Positions 45,845 through 54,904 are shown, counted from the first letter of the stretch. The stretch is 64,000 nucleotides of DNA from Halopseudomonas pelagia CL-AP6 (GCF_000410875.1 NZ_AROI01000016.1:240167-304166), one strand, 5' to 3'. Notes: generated by a model from the sequence alone, not told the origin. Made by a program: numbers and translations.

Positions 45845-47403
45845 GATGTGGCCCAGCTCACATGCGCAGCGACAATGCGCCATTCCCGCTCAATACACAC
45901 CCAGCTTTGCGTCTGGCGGCCGAGCCTGACGTTGCCGGGGCGCTGGAAGACGATATTGGCCACGGCAAACTCATTGCCAAAGGTCGTGACTGAGCGCTCG
46001 ATGATGTGCCTCGCCAGTTGACTGCTATCGGCACGGGCACGCCGGAACGCAGCGATTGCGGCATAGCCATAAAGGTGTTCACCCGCACCATAACGCAGGG
46101 TATGCGGGCTGTTCCAGAACAGCCGGTCTAGCTCTGCCAGATCATTCCCGGTCAGGGCGCGTTCGTAATCATCTACTGCGCGGTTGACCTCCGCCAGGAT
46201 CGCTGGCTGATTAACCGACGGTTGGCCCTGCCCTGGCAGAGTGTACAGAGCCGGATCGGTCAGGCAGACACCGCGGCCCAGCAGACCGTGCTCGGCAGTA
46301 CTATCAAGCATGGCCAGCGCCACCATCGGCGGTGTCGCCTGTTGCTGAGCCAATCCAGCGTCCAACCCGGTACGTAGTGAGAACTCGGTAAAGGCCGGGT
46401 GTTGGCCGACCATGCAACCCGACTCGGACGCCCAACCTTCCGGCAACCAGGGCAGCATCAGTTCCCGTACCCCCTGCGCATGCCCCCAGGCCTGCACGCC
46501 AAAACCAGCAGCATCTATCACGCCGCTGTCACCCAACATCGGCGCGGCCAACGCATCAAGCTCTTTCAACCGAGGCCCGTCTGGCCGCCTGGCCGCACGC
46601 GTGAGCCATTTCTCAGGCGCACCGGATAAACGCACGCCCACCTCTTGGCCGTTGCCGGCCAGCCCGATGACCAAAGACGGAGCGCCCGCGCCTACCGTGG
46701 CTTTTAGCATTAAATGGCAGGCTGCCATCCATAACGTCAGGAAGAACAGCGGCGCGGTTTCAACTACTTCCGTTACTACTTGCGGCGCCTGACCTTCAAG
46801 CAGTTGCTGGAGCAAGGCTGCAGTAGCACCAGCGGTTTGTGCGTGCAAATCATCACCTGCCCGCAACCCGGCCTGCGCCAGCGCAATAAGCTCGATGCTG
46901 CGCCCTTGCAACCAAGGCTGCAGCGCACGAGCCAGCTCCTGATCACGAAAGCGCAGGCGCTCAAGAATCGCCAGATCTGCGGTACCAAAGCGGATCTGCG
47001 GACCCGCGCCGCTAGGTAGTAGAGACCAGCAATGGGAGTCGGTATTCAAGTCGGAAATCTCGACCAGAAAGGTTGTGGGCGACACTACCGCTGCCAGCGG
47101 GGTGACCACGTCATATTCCTGGGCCGGGTGCAGCGCTACCCGGCCATCCAGAATCATTGCGCGCGCGCTACCAATATCCGCAGCCCAGCCCTCATACACG
47201 CAACACAGCGCGGCGGACGCAAGGATAGGGGCGCTGGGCTGAGACCGATCGGCAAATGGCGGGCCGGCATGCAGCAGGCAGTGCGAGCCCAGACCTACCG
47301 CCTGTGCGGCGCTGACCACGCGGGTCCAGGCTGGACGTACCGCGTACAACTGCTTCAGCGCAATCTGGTTACTATCAACTGTCTGTGGGCCAGCCTTGTT
47401 CAC
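45841..47403 (-). CDS. Fusion protein: DUF1116 (AllG-like) domain plus AtzH/HpxZ-like domain
   Basis: This 520-residue protein starts at GTG 47403 with a clear AAGGGAG ribosome-binding site. Residues 1 to about 385 match DUF1116 (AllG/YlbE) by LLHAGPPF (44-51), EYDVVTPLAAVVSPT and GDDLHAQTAGATAALL (183-198); AllG is part of the E. coli oxamate carbamoyltransferase. Residues about 400-518 form a SnoaL-like AtzH/HpxZ (DUF3225) domain (AEVNRAVDDYERALTGNDL, WRIVAAHVSWA). The usual AllG partner FdrA/AllF is absent. Domain calls are from memory of family patterns. It overlaps the amidase gene by four bases. Confidence 0.75.
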   Translation of the reverse strand: MNKAGPQTVDSNQIALKQLYAVRPAWTRVVSAAQAVGLGSHCLLHAGPPFADRSQPSAPILASAALCCVYEGWAADIGSARAMILDGRVALHPAQEYDVVTPLAAVVSPTTFLVEISDLNTDSHCWSLLPSGAGPQIRFGTADLAILERLRFRDQELARALQPWLQGRSIELIALAQAGLRAGDDLHAQTAGATAALLQQLLEGQAPQVVTEVVETAPLFFLTLWMAACHLMLKATVGAGAPSLVIGLAGNGQEVGVRLSGAPEKWLTRAARRPDGPRLKELDALAAPMLGDSGVIDAAGFGVQAWGHAQGVRELMLPWLPEGWASESGCMVGQHPAFTEFSLRTGLDAGLAQQQATPPMVALAMLDSTAEHGLLGRGVCLTDPALYTLPGQGQPSVNQPAILAEVNRAVDDYERALTGNDLAELDRLFWNSPHTLRYGAGEHLYGYAAIAAFRRARADSSQLARHIIERSVTTFGNEFAVANIVFQRPGNVRLGRQTQSWVCIEREWRIVAAHVSWATS

Positions 47404-47428
47404 AGCGTCACTCCCTTGTCAGCCAGCA

Positions 47429-48700
47429 TCAGAGTGCATGAGGCACTGGCAGAATATCTGCCGTGGCGTCAAAGCGCTGCCCTGCCCGCAGGCAGAAAAG
47501 CGGCTGCAACATACGCCGGGCAACCACCTCGGTGCCTTCGTTGTCACGCAGCAACCATTTGCCGCTTTCATCAGACAGCACGGTGATGTCCGCTTCCCGG
47601 CCCACACCCAGCGAGCCTAGCGTTTCAGACATGCCCAGCAACTTGGCAGCGTTACTGGTGGCCATCGGAATGATCTGCTCCAGCTTGAGCCCTAGCGCCA
47701 TCAGGCTGACCATCGCCGACACCAGACTGAATCTCGAGGACCCTTTGAAAAGATGCTCTTCATCCGGATGCTCGTCCTCCTCGGGCACACCTGCCGGCGC
47801 CTTGACTGAAGTATTGTAGCCATGCATGTCAGCACCCAGCGTGTCTGGGAGCACGCCCGCTTCAAGCACCTTGGCGGCCATCTTGTAACTGAAGTGCGAG
47901 CCGTGGCCGACGTCAACCTTCAAGCCACGGGCTAGGGCTTCGCGGACCAACGGGTGCACCTCACCATTGAGCGAAACAAAGCCGCCCGGATGCCGGCTAA
48001 ACGGATGTGCCAGCACGTCGCCGGGTTTGAGCAGATCTAGCACAGCCGGGAAGATGCTATCCGGGTCGACATGGCGACCACCGGATTCGGGCTCCGGCCA
48101 CAGCTGACCAAAATGGATATACAACGGCAGGCCGGTCTGCTCGCCCACCCGAGCAGCCTTTTTCATCACATCCAGGCCCCAGCGCGCAAAGCCTCCCAGC
48201 TCGGCGTGCGCCTTGATGCCCTTGACCACATCATTGTTGGCCAATGCCGACTTCACCGTAGCATCCACATCAGAACATTCGGGCCGATAGAGCTCTGGGT
48301 AGAAGTGCCCTTCCAACCCACCCACCAGATAGGCAGAGATAAACGAGATGACGCGGCTATGCGATGTGTTGATCACATAGTTGCGAAAGCCCGGCAAGGT
48401 GATGCAACTGGCGCCGCCTTGGTCCACCAGAGTAGTGACGCCTGAATAGACGCCGCACATATCGGCGTTAAGCCCAAACCGCCCGGTTACATACTGGTAG
48501 ACATGCCCATGCGTATCGATCAGCCCCGGCAGCACTAGCCGGCCGGCGCAGTTGACCAGCTCGGCGCCAGCCGCTGAGGGCGAACCCAGCAATTGACCTA
48601 CCGCGGCGATGCGGCCGTCTCGCACCAGTACGTCCTGAATTGCGTCTACGGAATTGGCAGGGTCAATTACCCGGCCGCCATGCAGAAGAGTCGTTTTCAT
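47429..48700 (-). CDS. Amidohydrolase/deacetylase family metallohydrolase
   Basis: The protein has 423 residues from ATG 48700 (TTG 48703 is in frame before it) with a TAGGAAA ribosome-binding site. It belongs to the cyclic amidohydrolase superfamily: metal ligands in LPGLIDTHGHVYQ (HxH), a probable carboxylated Lys in VVKGIKAHAELGG, His in LPLYIHFGQ, His in DVLAHPFSRH and Asp in LGADMHGYN. Relatives open lactam, hydantoin or dihydropyrimidine rings or remove acyl groups. It is the first gene of the operon and has a GGTATACC operator 70 bp upstream. Confidence 0.87.
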   Translation of the reverse strand: MKTTLLHGGRVIDPANSVDAIQDVLVRDGRIAAVGQLLGSPSAAGAELVNCAGRLVLPGLIDTHGHVYQYVTGRFGLNADMCGVYSGVTTLVDQGGASCITLPGFRNYVINTSHSRVISFISAYLVGGLEGHFYPELYRPECSDVDATVKSALANNDVVKGIKAHAELGGFARWGLDVMKKAARVGEQTGLPLYIHFGQLWPEPESGGRHVDPDSIFPAVLDLLKPGDVLAHPFSRHPGGFVSLNGEVHPLVREALARGLKVDVGHGSHFSYKMAAKVLEAGVLPDTLGADMHGYNTSVKAPAGVPEEDEHPDEEHLFKGSSRFSLVSAMVSLMALGLKLEQIIPMATSNAAKLLGMSETLGSLGVGREADITVLSDESGKWLLRDNEGTEVVARRMLQPLFCLRAGQRFDATADILPVPHAL

Positions 48701-48767
48701 CAAGAGTTTCCTACCTATCCAGCGTTAATCAGTTCAAGAAGTCGAATACCGCCGGCGCTGAGCATGC

Positions 48768-48785
48768 TAAGTGGTATACCTCTTA
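48768..48785. promoter_or_regulatory. Inverted-repeat operator before the amidohydrolase operon
   Basis: TAAGTGGTATACCTCTTA is a near-perfect 18-bp inverted repeat around GGTATACC (48773-48780). It is the best copy of a motif that recurs at 50969, 51094, 51284, 54972, 55082 and 39431. The MarR protein encoded at 51.4 kb is the likely binder. Confidence 0.7.
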
Positions 48786-48849
48786 TATAGCTCAAACAAA
48801 CCTTTCTGCGATCCCAAAATTCAGGGAACTAGCTACGGCTTCGCTTCAA

Positions 48850-49794
48850 TTAAATATCCAGTAGCAGGCGTGCAGAGGCGCTACTGGAACAACAGATCAT
48901 CATGCTGCTGCGGCGGGTATGTTCCTCGGCCGAATACACCGTGTCGCCGTGTACTGGCTGCCCCTCCAGCACCTTGACTTCACAGGCGCCGCAGACTCCC
49001 TGCTCACAGGAATAGAGCACGTCTTCACCCGCCTCCAGCAGCACATTGAGAATAGTTTCACCAGGCGGAATAACATATTCATGGCCAGAGCGTGCCAGCA
49101 CTACATTGAAGGCTCCCTCTGCCAGCACCGGGCCGGCAGAGACAAAGCGCTCCACATGCAGACGCTCGCCCAGCCCGCTTGAATCCAGCTGATCCAGCAT
49201 TGAGCCCGGACCGCAGGCGTAGATTTCCGTCTCGGCGGTCAGGTTACCGAGCAATGCAAGTAGATCCGACTGGGGCCCGCTGGCGCGCGCAAAATGCAGG
49301 GTCACTCCGGGGGCAGTCTCCAGCTCACGGCGGAACAATGCGTGCTCGGGCGAACGACTCCAGTAGTGCAATTGCACAGGGCGCCCGGTCTGCTGCAGGG
49401 CCTTGAACATCGAATAGATCGGCGTAATGCCAATCCCGCCTGCGATCAGGCACACCGGCGTCTCAGCCACTGACAGCGGAAAATGATTACGTGGCAGGCT
49501 GACCTCCAGCGTCTGGCCGACGCGAGCCTGGTCATGCAGCCACCGTGAGCCACCGCGGCCCTCGGCATCACGCTTGACCCCGACGACATAGCGCTCGGCG
49601 TCACACAGCGAGGTAATCAGTGAATATTGCCTAATCAGATCGCCTGGCAAATGCAGGTCCAGATGCGCTCCGGCACTGACCGGCGGCAGTGCGTTGCCAT
49701 CCAGTGGCTCCAGCTCATAGAGCAGGATCTCCCTGGCGCCGTAGCGCATAGCTGTCAGCCGCAGCGCCATGCGCTGCGAATCAGACGGTCCCAT
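48850..49794 (-). CDS. Rieske oxygenase reductase (PDR/VanB-type)
   Basis: This 314-residue reductase has an FNR-like FMN domain (RQYSLITS), an NAD domain (CLIAGGIGITPIYSM) and a C-terminal plant-type 2Fe-2S domain (SCEQGVCGACEVKV, with the last ligand in SMMICC). It passes electrons from NAD(P)H to the Rieske oxygenase encoded just upstream, with which it overlaps by 14 bases. Internal ATGs a few codons in (49770) could also be used. A stretch of 149 bp separates it from the amidohydrolase operon. Confidence 0.9.
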   Translation of the reverse strand: MGPSDSQRMALRLTAMRYGAREILLYELEPLDGNALPPVSAGAHLDLHLPGDLIRQYSLITSLCDAERYVVGVKRDAEGRGGSRWLHDQARVGQTLEVSLPRNHFPLSVAETPVCLIAGGIGITPIYSMFKALQQTGRPVQLHYWSRSPEHALFRRELETAPGVTLHFARASGPQSDLLALLGNLTAETEIYACGPGSMLDQLDSSGLGERLHVERFVSAGPVLAEGAFNVVLARSGHEYVIPPGETILNVLLEAGEDVLYSCEQGVCGACEVKVLEGQPVHGDTVYSAEEHTRRSSMMICCSSSASARLLLDI

Positions 49795-50821
49795 AGCTCA
49801 CACCCATATTGCGCAACCACATGCGGTACTTCTGCCCCAAAAGGTCGGTGCGATGATGCAATTCCATGCGCAGATCGACCGGAATCCGCTCGGGGCGCTG
49901 GGTATTAACAATGGCGCTATCCTGGGCGTAGACCAAATCCTGACGGCGGCGCACATCGGCATCAGTGGGCTGCGGTGAGAAATTCATGGCGCAGCAGATG
50001 CGCACGATGCTGCGGGTTTCATCCACCTGTTGCGCGGTCAAAAAGGTGCAGAAGCGATCGTCCGGGCTACCTTCAGAGGCGCGTTCAGGGTCGGTAATGA
50101 TGACGCGCTTCTTGAAGTAGGCGACCAGCGGCCGCAGACACTGGTAGGCATAAAAAGCCATGACCGGCACTTCACGCGGGTCACCATAAGGCTGAGTCAC
50201 CTGCACTTCCGAGGTGGCGAGACCGCCATCCTTCTCGAAAACGTCATAAGGCCCGATTGGGTCTGGCTGATCCATGATGCCGTTGACCCCGGCATGCACG
50301 AACGGAAAGTGCGTGGGGTCAATGAAATTTTCCACCGCGCGGTAACCGGACTTGAATTCGTAGGGTCCGCAAACCACCTTCTTGTAGCTGGGGTCATCCC
50401 ACTCCGGGAAAGCCGGTATGTCGTGGGCAGGCTCACCCATGCAGGCCCAGATAAAGCCGTAGGCCTCCTTGACGTGATGCGGAATGGCCTTGGCTTTCTT
50501 CATCGGCGGTTCGTTCGGCGCAGCCGGCATCAGCACGCATTGAGCCGTGCCGTCGTAGTTCCAGCCATGATAAGGGCATACTACGCGGTCGCTCTGAATG
50601 AAGCCCTTGGACAGCCGGGCCCCGCGGTGAATGCACAGGTCTTCCCATACATACGCCTGCCCCGCCGAATCGCGCCAGGCAACTAGCTCACGGCCAAACA
50701 GCATGGTTGGCAGTAGCTTGCCCGGCACGACCTCTTCCGAGGTTGCTACCACATGCCAATCATTGAGCAAAGCGTCCTCGAGAGGCCGCTCCGACTGATT
50801 GATACCTTCTCTGCAATTCAT
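49781..50821 (-). CDS. Rieske non-haem iron oxygenase, alpha subunit
   Basis: From ATG 50821, with an AAGGTGAG ribosome-binding site, the protein has 346 residues. The Rieske cluster ligands are Cys63, His65, Cys82 and His85 (CIHRGARL, CPYHGWNYD). The mononuclear iron site is ENFIDPTHFPFVH (Asp168 bridge, His171, His176). The PAAPNEPPMKKAKAI stretch after the cluster resembles NdmA-type N-demethylases and other VanA-like enzymes that have no beta subunit. Probable reaction: oxidative N- or O-dealkylation or hydroxylation; the substrate is unknown. Confidence 0.88.
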   Translation of the reverse strand: MNCREGINQSERPLEDALLNDWHVVATSEEVVPGKLLPTMLFGRELVAWRDSAGQAYVWEDLCIHRGARLSKGFIQSDRVVCPYHGWNYDGTAQCVLMPAAPNEPPMKKAKAIPHHVKEAYGFIWACMGEPAHDIPAFPEWDDPSYKKVVCGPYEFKSGYRAVENFIDPTHFPFVHAGVNGIMDQPDPIGPYDVFEKDGGLATSEVQVTQPYGDPREVPVMAFYAYQCLRPLVAYFKKRVIITDPERASEGSPDDRFCTFLTAQQVDETRSIVRICCAMNFSPQPTDADVRRRQDLVYAQDSAIVNTQRPERIPVDLRMELHHRTDLLGQKYRMWLRNMGVSYGTV

Positions 50822-50963
50822 CAGAGACTCACCTTTTCTGAAGTTGAAGATCGCCAGTGAGTACAAAGACTCCTCTGGCGCATTGGCGCAAGAGCCGGCG
50901 TGACTCGCAGCGCTCGATCTGTAAATATGAAAGAGCAATTAGCATGCCACCTACAGAGCAAAT

Positions 50964-50983
50964 AAAGTGGTAGACCTCCTTTA
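50964..50983. promoter_or_regulatory. Operator copy before the Rieske operon
   Basis: AAAGTGGTAGACCTCCTTTA contains GGTAGACC (50969-50976), one base off the common core, about 145 bp before the Rieske start. A weaker half-like site, GCATGCCACCTA, lies at 50942-50953. This is part of a 565-bp divergent gap (50822-51386) with three operator copies and no convincing gene. Confidence 0.6.
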
Positions 50984-51089
50984 TTGCCTAGAGCGCTTGG
51001 GACGGGCACTACAGTAAGCAAAGAGTGAGAAAAGGCATGGAGCGCAACCCCTTGTCGAGCGAAGCAAATGCAACACAATGAGGCAATAT

Positions 51090-51107
51090 ACGAGGTATGC
51101 CTCTTAT
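51090..51107. promoter_or_regulatory. Operator copy in the Rieske/marR divergent region
   Basis: ACGAGGTATGCCTCTTAT is centred on GGTATGCC (51094-51101); GAGG...CCTC makes a good inverted repeat. It lies mid-way between the Rieske and marR genes. Confidence 0.62.
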
Positions 51108-51279
51108 TTGGGCATGGTTCAGGGCGGTGAATTCAAGCTTGGACCCGCCAAAGGCGGACGGCATCAATCTTGCTTGCTTGATTGTTATCGACCTGACTCT
51201 GCGGAACCAACACATGCCAGACAAAGATCATTCAAAAAGTAGGCATTGCGTACCCGCCATGCTTTATCATGAGCGAAGA

Positions 51280-51298
51280 AACAGGTATACCTCTTTCT
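51280..51298. promoter_or_regulatory. Operator copy before marR
   Basis: AACAGGTATACCTCTTTCT contains the palindrome AGGTATACCT with GGTATACC at 51284-51291, about 95 bp before the marR start. It is consistent with autoregulation, which is typical of MarR proteins. Confidence 0.62.
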
Positions 51299-51386
51299 TT
51301 CTTGGTCGGCCTACCTCAGCAATAGATGACGCCACTGCTGCTGAGATGCCTGCAACCCACTCGAAGATAAATGACGACTTGAACCC

Positions 51387-51902
51387 ATGAAAAAGCTTGC
51401 TCAAGAACAAGTCAAAGCCGAATTCGACGCTGCTCTGCAGCGATCTCCCTTACTCGGACGCCCCGGATTTCTGATACGCAGACTGCACCAGATTCACTGC
51501 GGCCTGTTCCTTGATGAAACCCAAGGCCACGATGTGACCCCCGTTCAATACAGCCTGCTGACAACCCTGTCCATGATCGGCGAGACCGACCAGATCACCC
51601 TGGCCAACGAGATTGGCCTGGAGCGTACCAGCGTTGCTGAGGTCATTGCCCGGCTGGAAAAGAAGGGCCTACTATTACGCAAACAGAGTACCGCCGACCG
51701 TCGAGTGAAGCTGGTCAAACTCAGCCGCAAAGGGCAATACCTTTTAAAGAAGCTGGAAACCAAGGTACAGAAGGCCCACGAGCGTACCGTCGAAGCCTTG
51801 CCCGAGGAAGACAGGGCGCTGTTCATACTTCAGCTTATACGGCTGGTTGAAGCCAACAATGACATCGGTAGCGCGCCGTTCAAGCTGGACCTGACCAAGT
51901 AA
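51387..51902 (+). CDS. MarR-family transcriptional regulator
   Basis: This 171-residue protein has the MarR winged helix (ITLANEIGLERTSVAEVIARL then the wing LLLRKQSTADRRVKLVKLS) flanked by dimerisation helices. Most MarR proteins bind 16-20 bp inverted repeats and release DNA on binding an aromatic or metabolite ligand. It lies between the Rieske genes and the amino-acid-type ABC genes, all of which have GGTATRCC inverted repeats before them, so it is the best candidate regulator of the 43-55 kb genes. Its own ribosome-binding site is weak. Confidence 0.9.
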   Translation: MKKLAQEQVKAEFDAALQRSPLLGRPGFLIRRLHQIHCGLFLDETQGHDVTPVQYSLLTTLSMIGETDQITLANEIGLERTSVAEVIARLEKKGLLLRKQSTADRRVKLVKLSRKGQYLLKKLETKVQKAHERTVEALPEEDRALFILQLIRLVEANNDIGSAPFKLDLTK

Positions 51903-51929
51903 CATCCAGCCTGGCAAGCGCGTGCGATC

Positions 51930-52724
51930 TTAGCCGCGCTGATGAAAGCGAGTCAGAAACTGCTGCGCCTTGACGGTTTGCGGAGCACTGAAGAAGTGCG
52001 CAGGATGCCCCGTTTCAACCACTTCGCCACTGTTCATGAAGATAATGCGGCTCGCCACTTGCCGAGCAAACTCCATTTCATGGGTGACTACCACCATGGT
52101 CGCCCCCTCGTCCGCCAGACCGCGCATGACCTCCAGCACCTCGCCTACCAGCATTGGGTCCAGGGCGCTGGTAGGCTCGTCGAACAGCAAAATGTCCGGC
52201 TTCATCGCCAGGGCTCTGGCGATGCCGACGCGTTGTTTCTGCCCACCTGAAAGGCTCGCAGGGTACATATCCGCTTTGTCCTGCAAGCCAACCTTTACCA
52301 GCAACGCCATCGCCTCCTCGTGCACCTCCTTTTTATTGCGCTTTTGAACGTGGATAGGACTCTCGACAATATTGCCAATCACGCTCAGGTGCGGCCACAG
52401 GGCAAAATGCTGGAACACCATGCCGATTTTGGCGCGCATGCGTGCCAGGTCAGAGTCGCCCATCTTGGCACCACCCTTGTGAATACCAAAGCGCGTCGAA
52501 TTGAGTCTGATAGACCCAGCGTCCGGCGTTTCCAACCAGTTAATGCAGCGCAACAGCGTCGACTTTCCGCAGCCTGACGGACCCAATAGGCACAGCACCT
52601 CACCCTTGTTCAGGTCCAGCGAAACATCCCGCAGCACCTGGTTGCTGCCAAAGGATTTTGATACTCCCTGTACCTGCAGGACCTTGGCGGCGGTATTTTC
52701 TGCAACATCAATAGGGTCTTTCAT
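51930..52724 (-). CDS. Polar amino-acid-type ABC transporter ATPase
   Basis: This 264-residue ATPase of the HisP/GlnQ type has Walker A GPSGCGKSTLLRC, signature [15 protein letters not shown], Walker B ILLFDEPTSALDP and switch His in VVVTHEMEFARQ. It is the last gene of the leftward operon of binding protein, two permeases and ATPase, overlapping the upstream permease by four bases. It converges on marR. Confidence 0.93.
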   Translation of the reverse strand: MKDPIDVAENTAAKVLQVQGVSKSFGSNQVLRDVSLDLNKGEVLCLLGPSGCGKSTLLRCINWLETPDAGSIRLNSTRFGIHKGGAKMGDSDLARMRAKIGMVFQHFALWPHLSVIGNIVESPIHVQKRNKKEVHEEAMALLVKVGLQDKADMYPASLSGGQKQRVGIARALAMKPDILLFDEPTSALDPMLVGEVLEVMRGLADEGATMVVVTHEMEFARQVASRIIFMNSGEVVETGHPAHFFSAPQTVKAQQFLTRFHQRG

Positions 52725-53383
52725 GCTCTGCGCACCTCGGCATAACGGGTAAAGATCAAGGTAAAGAACTCGATTACAAGACAGATCAACCAGTACAGCA
52801 GTACCGCCGACAGGAAGCTGGCGAACGGAATGAAGTGCGTGGCCTGAATGGCGTTCATCACCGCAGTCAGTTCTGACACCGCGATAATGCCCAGGAAGGC
52901 ACTGTCCTTGAGAATCTGCGTCATCTGATTGCCGATCATCGGGGTGGCGCGCATCAGTATCAACGGCATAATGATGCGCCTCAGCAGCCTGTTGCCGTGA
53001 AGACCGAAGGCTTTACCCGCCTCTATCGTCTCCTGCGGTATGTCTTGCCATGCTGCTTTGAGAATAATCGCCATATACGCGGAGTTATAAATTATCAGTG
53101 CTATAAAACCGGTGACCCAGTTCGACAGCTGAATACCGAAGGACGGCAGGCCGAAGTAGATAAGGTAAACCAGCAGCAGAAAGGGCACGCAGCGCATGCA
53201 CTCACAATAGAAACCTATGCTGCGGTGAATGACCGGCCTTTTGGACATCAGCATGGGCGTGAGCACAATCCCGAATGCCAGTGAGGCACTGCCTGCCAAT
53301 AGCAGCAGAGTCACGGTATTGACGAAACCGGACCAGATAGCAGGGTACTGTTGCCAGACAATAATAAAATCGCTGAGATTCAT
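52721..53383 (-). CDS. Polar amino-acid-type ABC permease
   Basis: This 220-residue HisM-type permease has five helices and the EAA loop QETIEAGKAFGLHGNRLLRRIIMP at about residues 118-142. It pairs with the permease encoded just upstream and overlaps both neighbours by four bases. The transported solute is probably a small polar nitrogen compound. Confidence 0.92.
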   Translation of the reverse strand: MNLSDFIIVWQQYPAIWSGFVNTVTLLLLAGSASLAFGIVLTPMLMSKRPVIHRSIGFYCECMRCVPFLLLVYLIYFGLPSFGIQLSNWVTGFIALIIYNSAYMAIILKAAWQDIPQETIEAGKAFGLHGNRLLRRIIMPLILMRATPMIGNQMTQILKDSAFLGIIAVSELTAVMNAIQATHFIPFASFLSAVLLYWLICLVIEFFTLIFTRYAEVRRA

Positions 53384-54027
53384 ACTTGCACCCCAAGCCC
53401 AGGCGTCTTGCGCTCAAGACGACGCTGCGCCCTGACCAGCACGAAGATGATCACCAGGTAGAGACACAAGCCAAACATGAGTGGCGGCAAGGGATCATAG
53501 GTACGAGCGCCTACTCGCTGCGCAGCGCGGGTGATCTCCACCATGCCGATCACGGCAATGGCTGGGCTCGACTTGATCAACATGGTCATTTCGTTCACCA
53601 GGCCGGGCAAGCTCGATTGCCACGCCTGCGGCAGTACAATGCGCCATACTCTGAGCCAGGCTGGCATACCGAATGCCAACGCAGCATCGTACTGCTGCCG
53701 ATCAAAGGCGATCAGCGAGGAGCGCCAGATTTCGCAGCTGAATGCCGCTGCGGTCATCGACAGTGCAATCAATGCAGCTGCCAGCGGATTGAGTGACAAC
53801 CCGAACTGCGGCAGACCAAAATAAATAAGAAGGATCAGGGTCACCGCCGGGCAGGACCGGACGATACTGACATACAGGTAACACACCTGCCTGACCACCG
53901 GAATCCGGGCCCAGCGCAACAGCGCCAGACCCAGACCAAGCGGTACCCCGAGGAGAATCCCGGTAAGGGATACTCCTACGGTGGCGAACGAACCTTGAAC
54001 GATGCTCCAGTAATCGTATGCAGTCAT
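53380..54027 (-). CDS. Polar amino-acid-type ABC permease
   Basis: This 215-residue HisQ-type permease has five helices and a coupling loop with QYDAALAFGMPAWLRVWRIVLPQAW. It lies 10 bp after the binding-protein gene and forms the heterodimeric channel with the downstream permease. Confidence 0.92.
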   Translation of the reverse strand: MTAYDYWSIVQGSFATVGVSLTGILLGVPLGLGLALLRWARIPVVRQVCYLYVSIVRSCPAVTLILLIYFGLPQFGLSLNPLAAALIALSMTAAAFSCEIWRSSLIAFDRQQYDAALAFGMPAWLRVWRIVLPQAWQSSLPGLVNEMTMLIKSSPAIAVIGMVEITRAAQRVGARTYDPLPPLMFGLCLYLVIIFVLVRAQRRLERKTPGLGVQV

Positions 54028-54037
54028 CTGAGAGCCA

Positions 54038-54904
54038 TCAGTTCACGTCAAGGGGCATACTTTCGAAGCTGTCGCCCAGCCACTTTTCCTGAAGCCGGTA
54101 CATTTCGCCGCTTTCACGGACCTTGAGCAGCGCGTTGTTGACTACTTCCAACACGTCAGAATTGCCTTTCTTGACCGCCCATGCTTTATAACCTGGTTCA
54201 CCGATAGCCTGACCCAGCACGAACAGGTCGCCACGCTCCTTGATCAGTGCCCGCAGCGTCAGGTCGGTATTAACTACCGCGTCAATTCGGCCAAATGCGA
54301 GGTCCTGGTAGGCTTCCGGGTAGCCGTGATACTCAACAATCTTGGCAACACCCTCGCCGTGTTCTGCCTTCAGTTTTTCGTCAAAGGATTTCAGCTCAGC
54401 TAGAAAAGCGCTCCCGGTTTCGGCACCTACCACCTTGCCGATGAGATCCTTGGGCTCCTTGATCTCACTGCCTTTCTTCATACCGTAATAGGTGGAGGAA
54501 GCCGCGGTGGGCGTGGTGTAGTCAAAGCTCTTCTTGCGCTCCTCGGTGACCATGACCGCAGAGAGCGCCATATCAAACTTGCCACTGGTAACCCCAGGCA
54601 GAATACCGGCCCAGGGCAGAATCTCCTGACGCAATTCCAGACCGGTTTCCTTTTCTACCAGTACTTTCAGTTCGTTGTCATACCCAGTTGATTTTCCGTT
54701 CTCCATGAACTCGAAAGGCCGGTAATCATCCTCTGTGGCAACGGTTATATAGCCCCTTGACTCAATCTCATCCTGCGTTAAGGCATAGCTATAAGACGCG
54801 CAACCCACCGTAGTTATCAGCGCCAGCGCAATCCCTTTTAGTGGCCGCATGAAGCCAGTTTCTTTTACCGGAGTAGAGTTTGAGATATTGCAGGTAGTCG
54901 GCAT
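54038..54904 (-). CDS. Periplasmic solute-binding protein of the amino-acid-type ABC importer
   Basis: This is a 288-residue family-3 binding protein. ATG 54904 has a strong AAAGGAAT ribosome-binding site and gives a long signal-peptide n-region; ATG 54850 gives a conventional signal peptide but has a poor site. The mature part begins at about LTQDEIESRGYITVATEDDYRPFEF, a pattern that binds the ligand amino group; the usual aromatic/Arg ligand residues are in ALSAVMVTEERKKSF. It heads the operon, with an operator copy 68 bp upstream. Confidence 0.9.
   Translation of the reverse strand: MPTTCNISNSTPVKETGFMRPLKGIALALITTVGCASYSYALTQDEIESRGYITVATEDDYRPFEFMENGKSTGYDNELKVLVEKETGLELRQEILPWAGILPGVTSGKFDMALSAVMVTEERKKSFDYTTPTAASSTYYGMKKGSEIKEPKDLIGKVVGAETGSAFLAELKSFDEKLKAEHGEGVAKIVEYHGYPEAYQDLAFGRIDAVVNTDLTLRALIKERGDLFVLGQAIGEPGYKAWAVKKGNSDVLEVVNNALLKVRESGEMYRLQEKWLGDSFESMPLDVN

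Noticed and set aside
51097..51390. 97-codon open frame overlapping the marR start by ATGA
   Set aside because: It covers two operator copies, has no recognisable family and uneven codon use; it is most likely non-coding promoter DNA.
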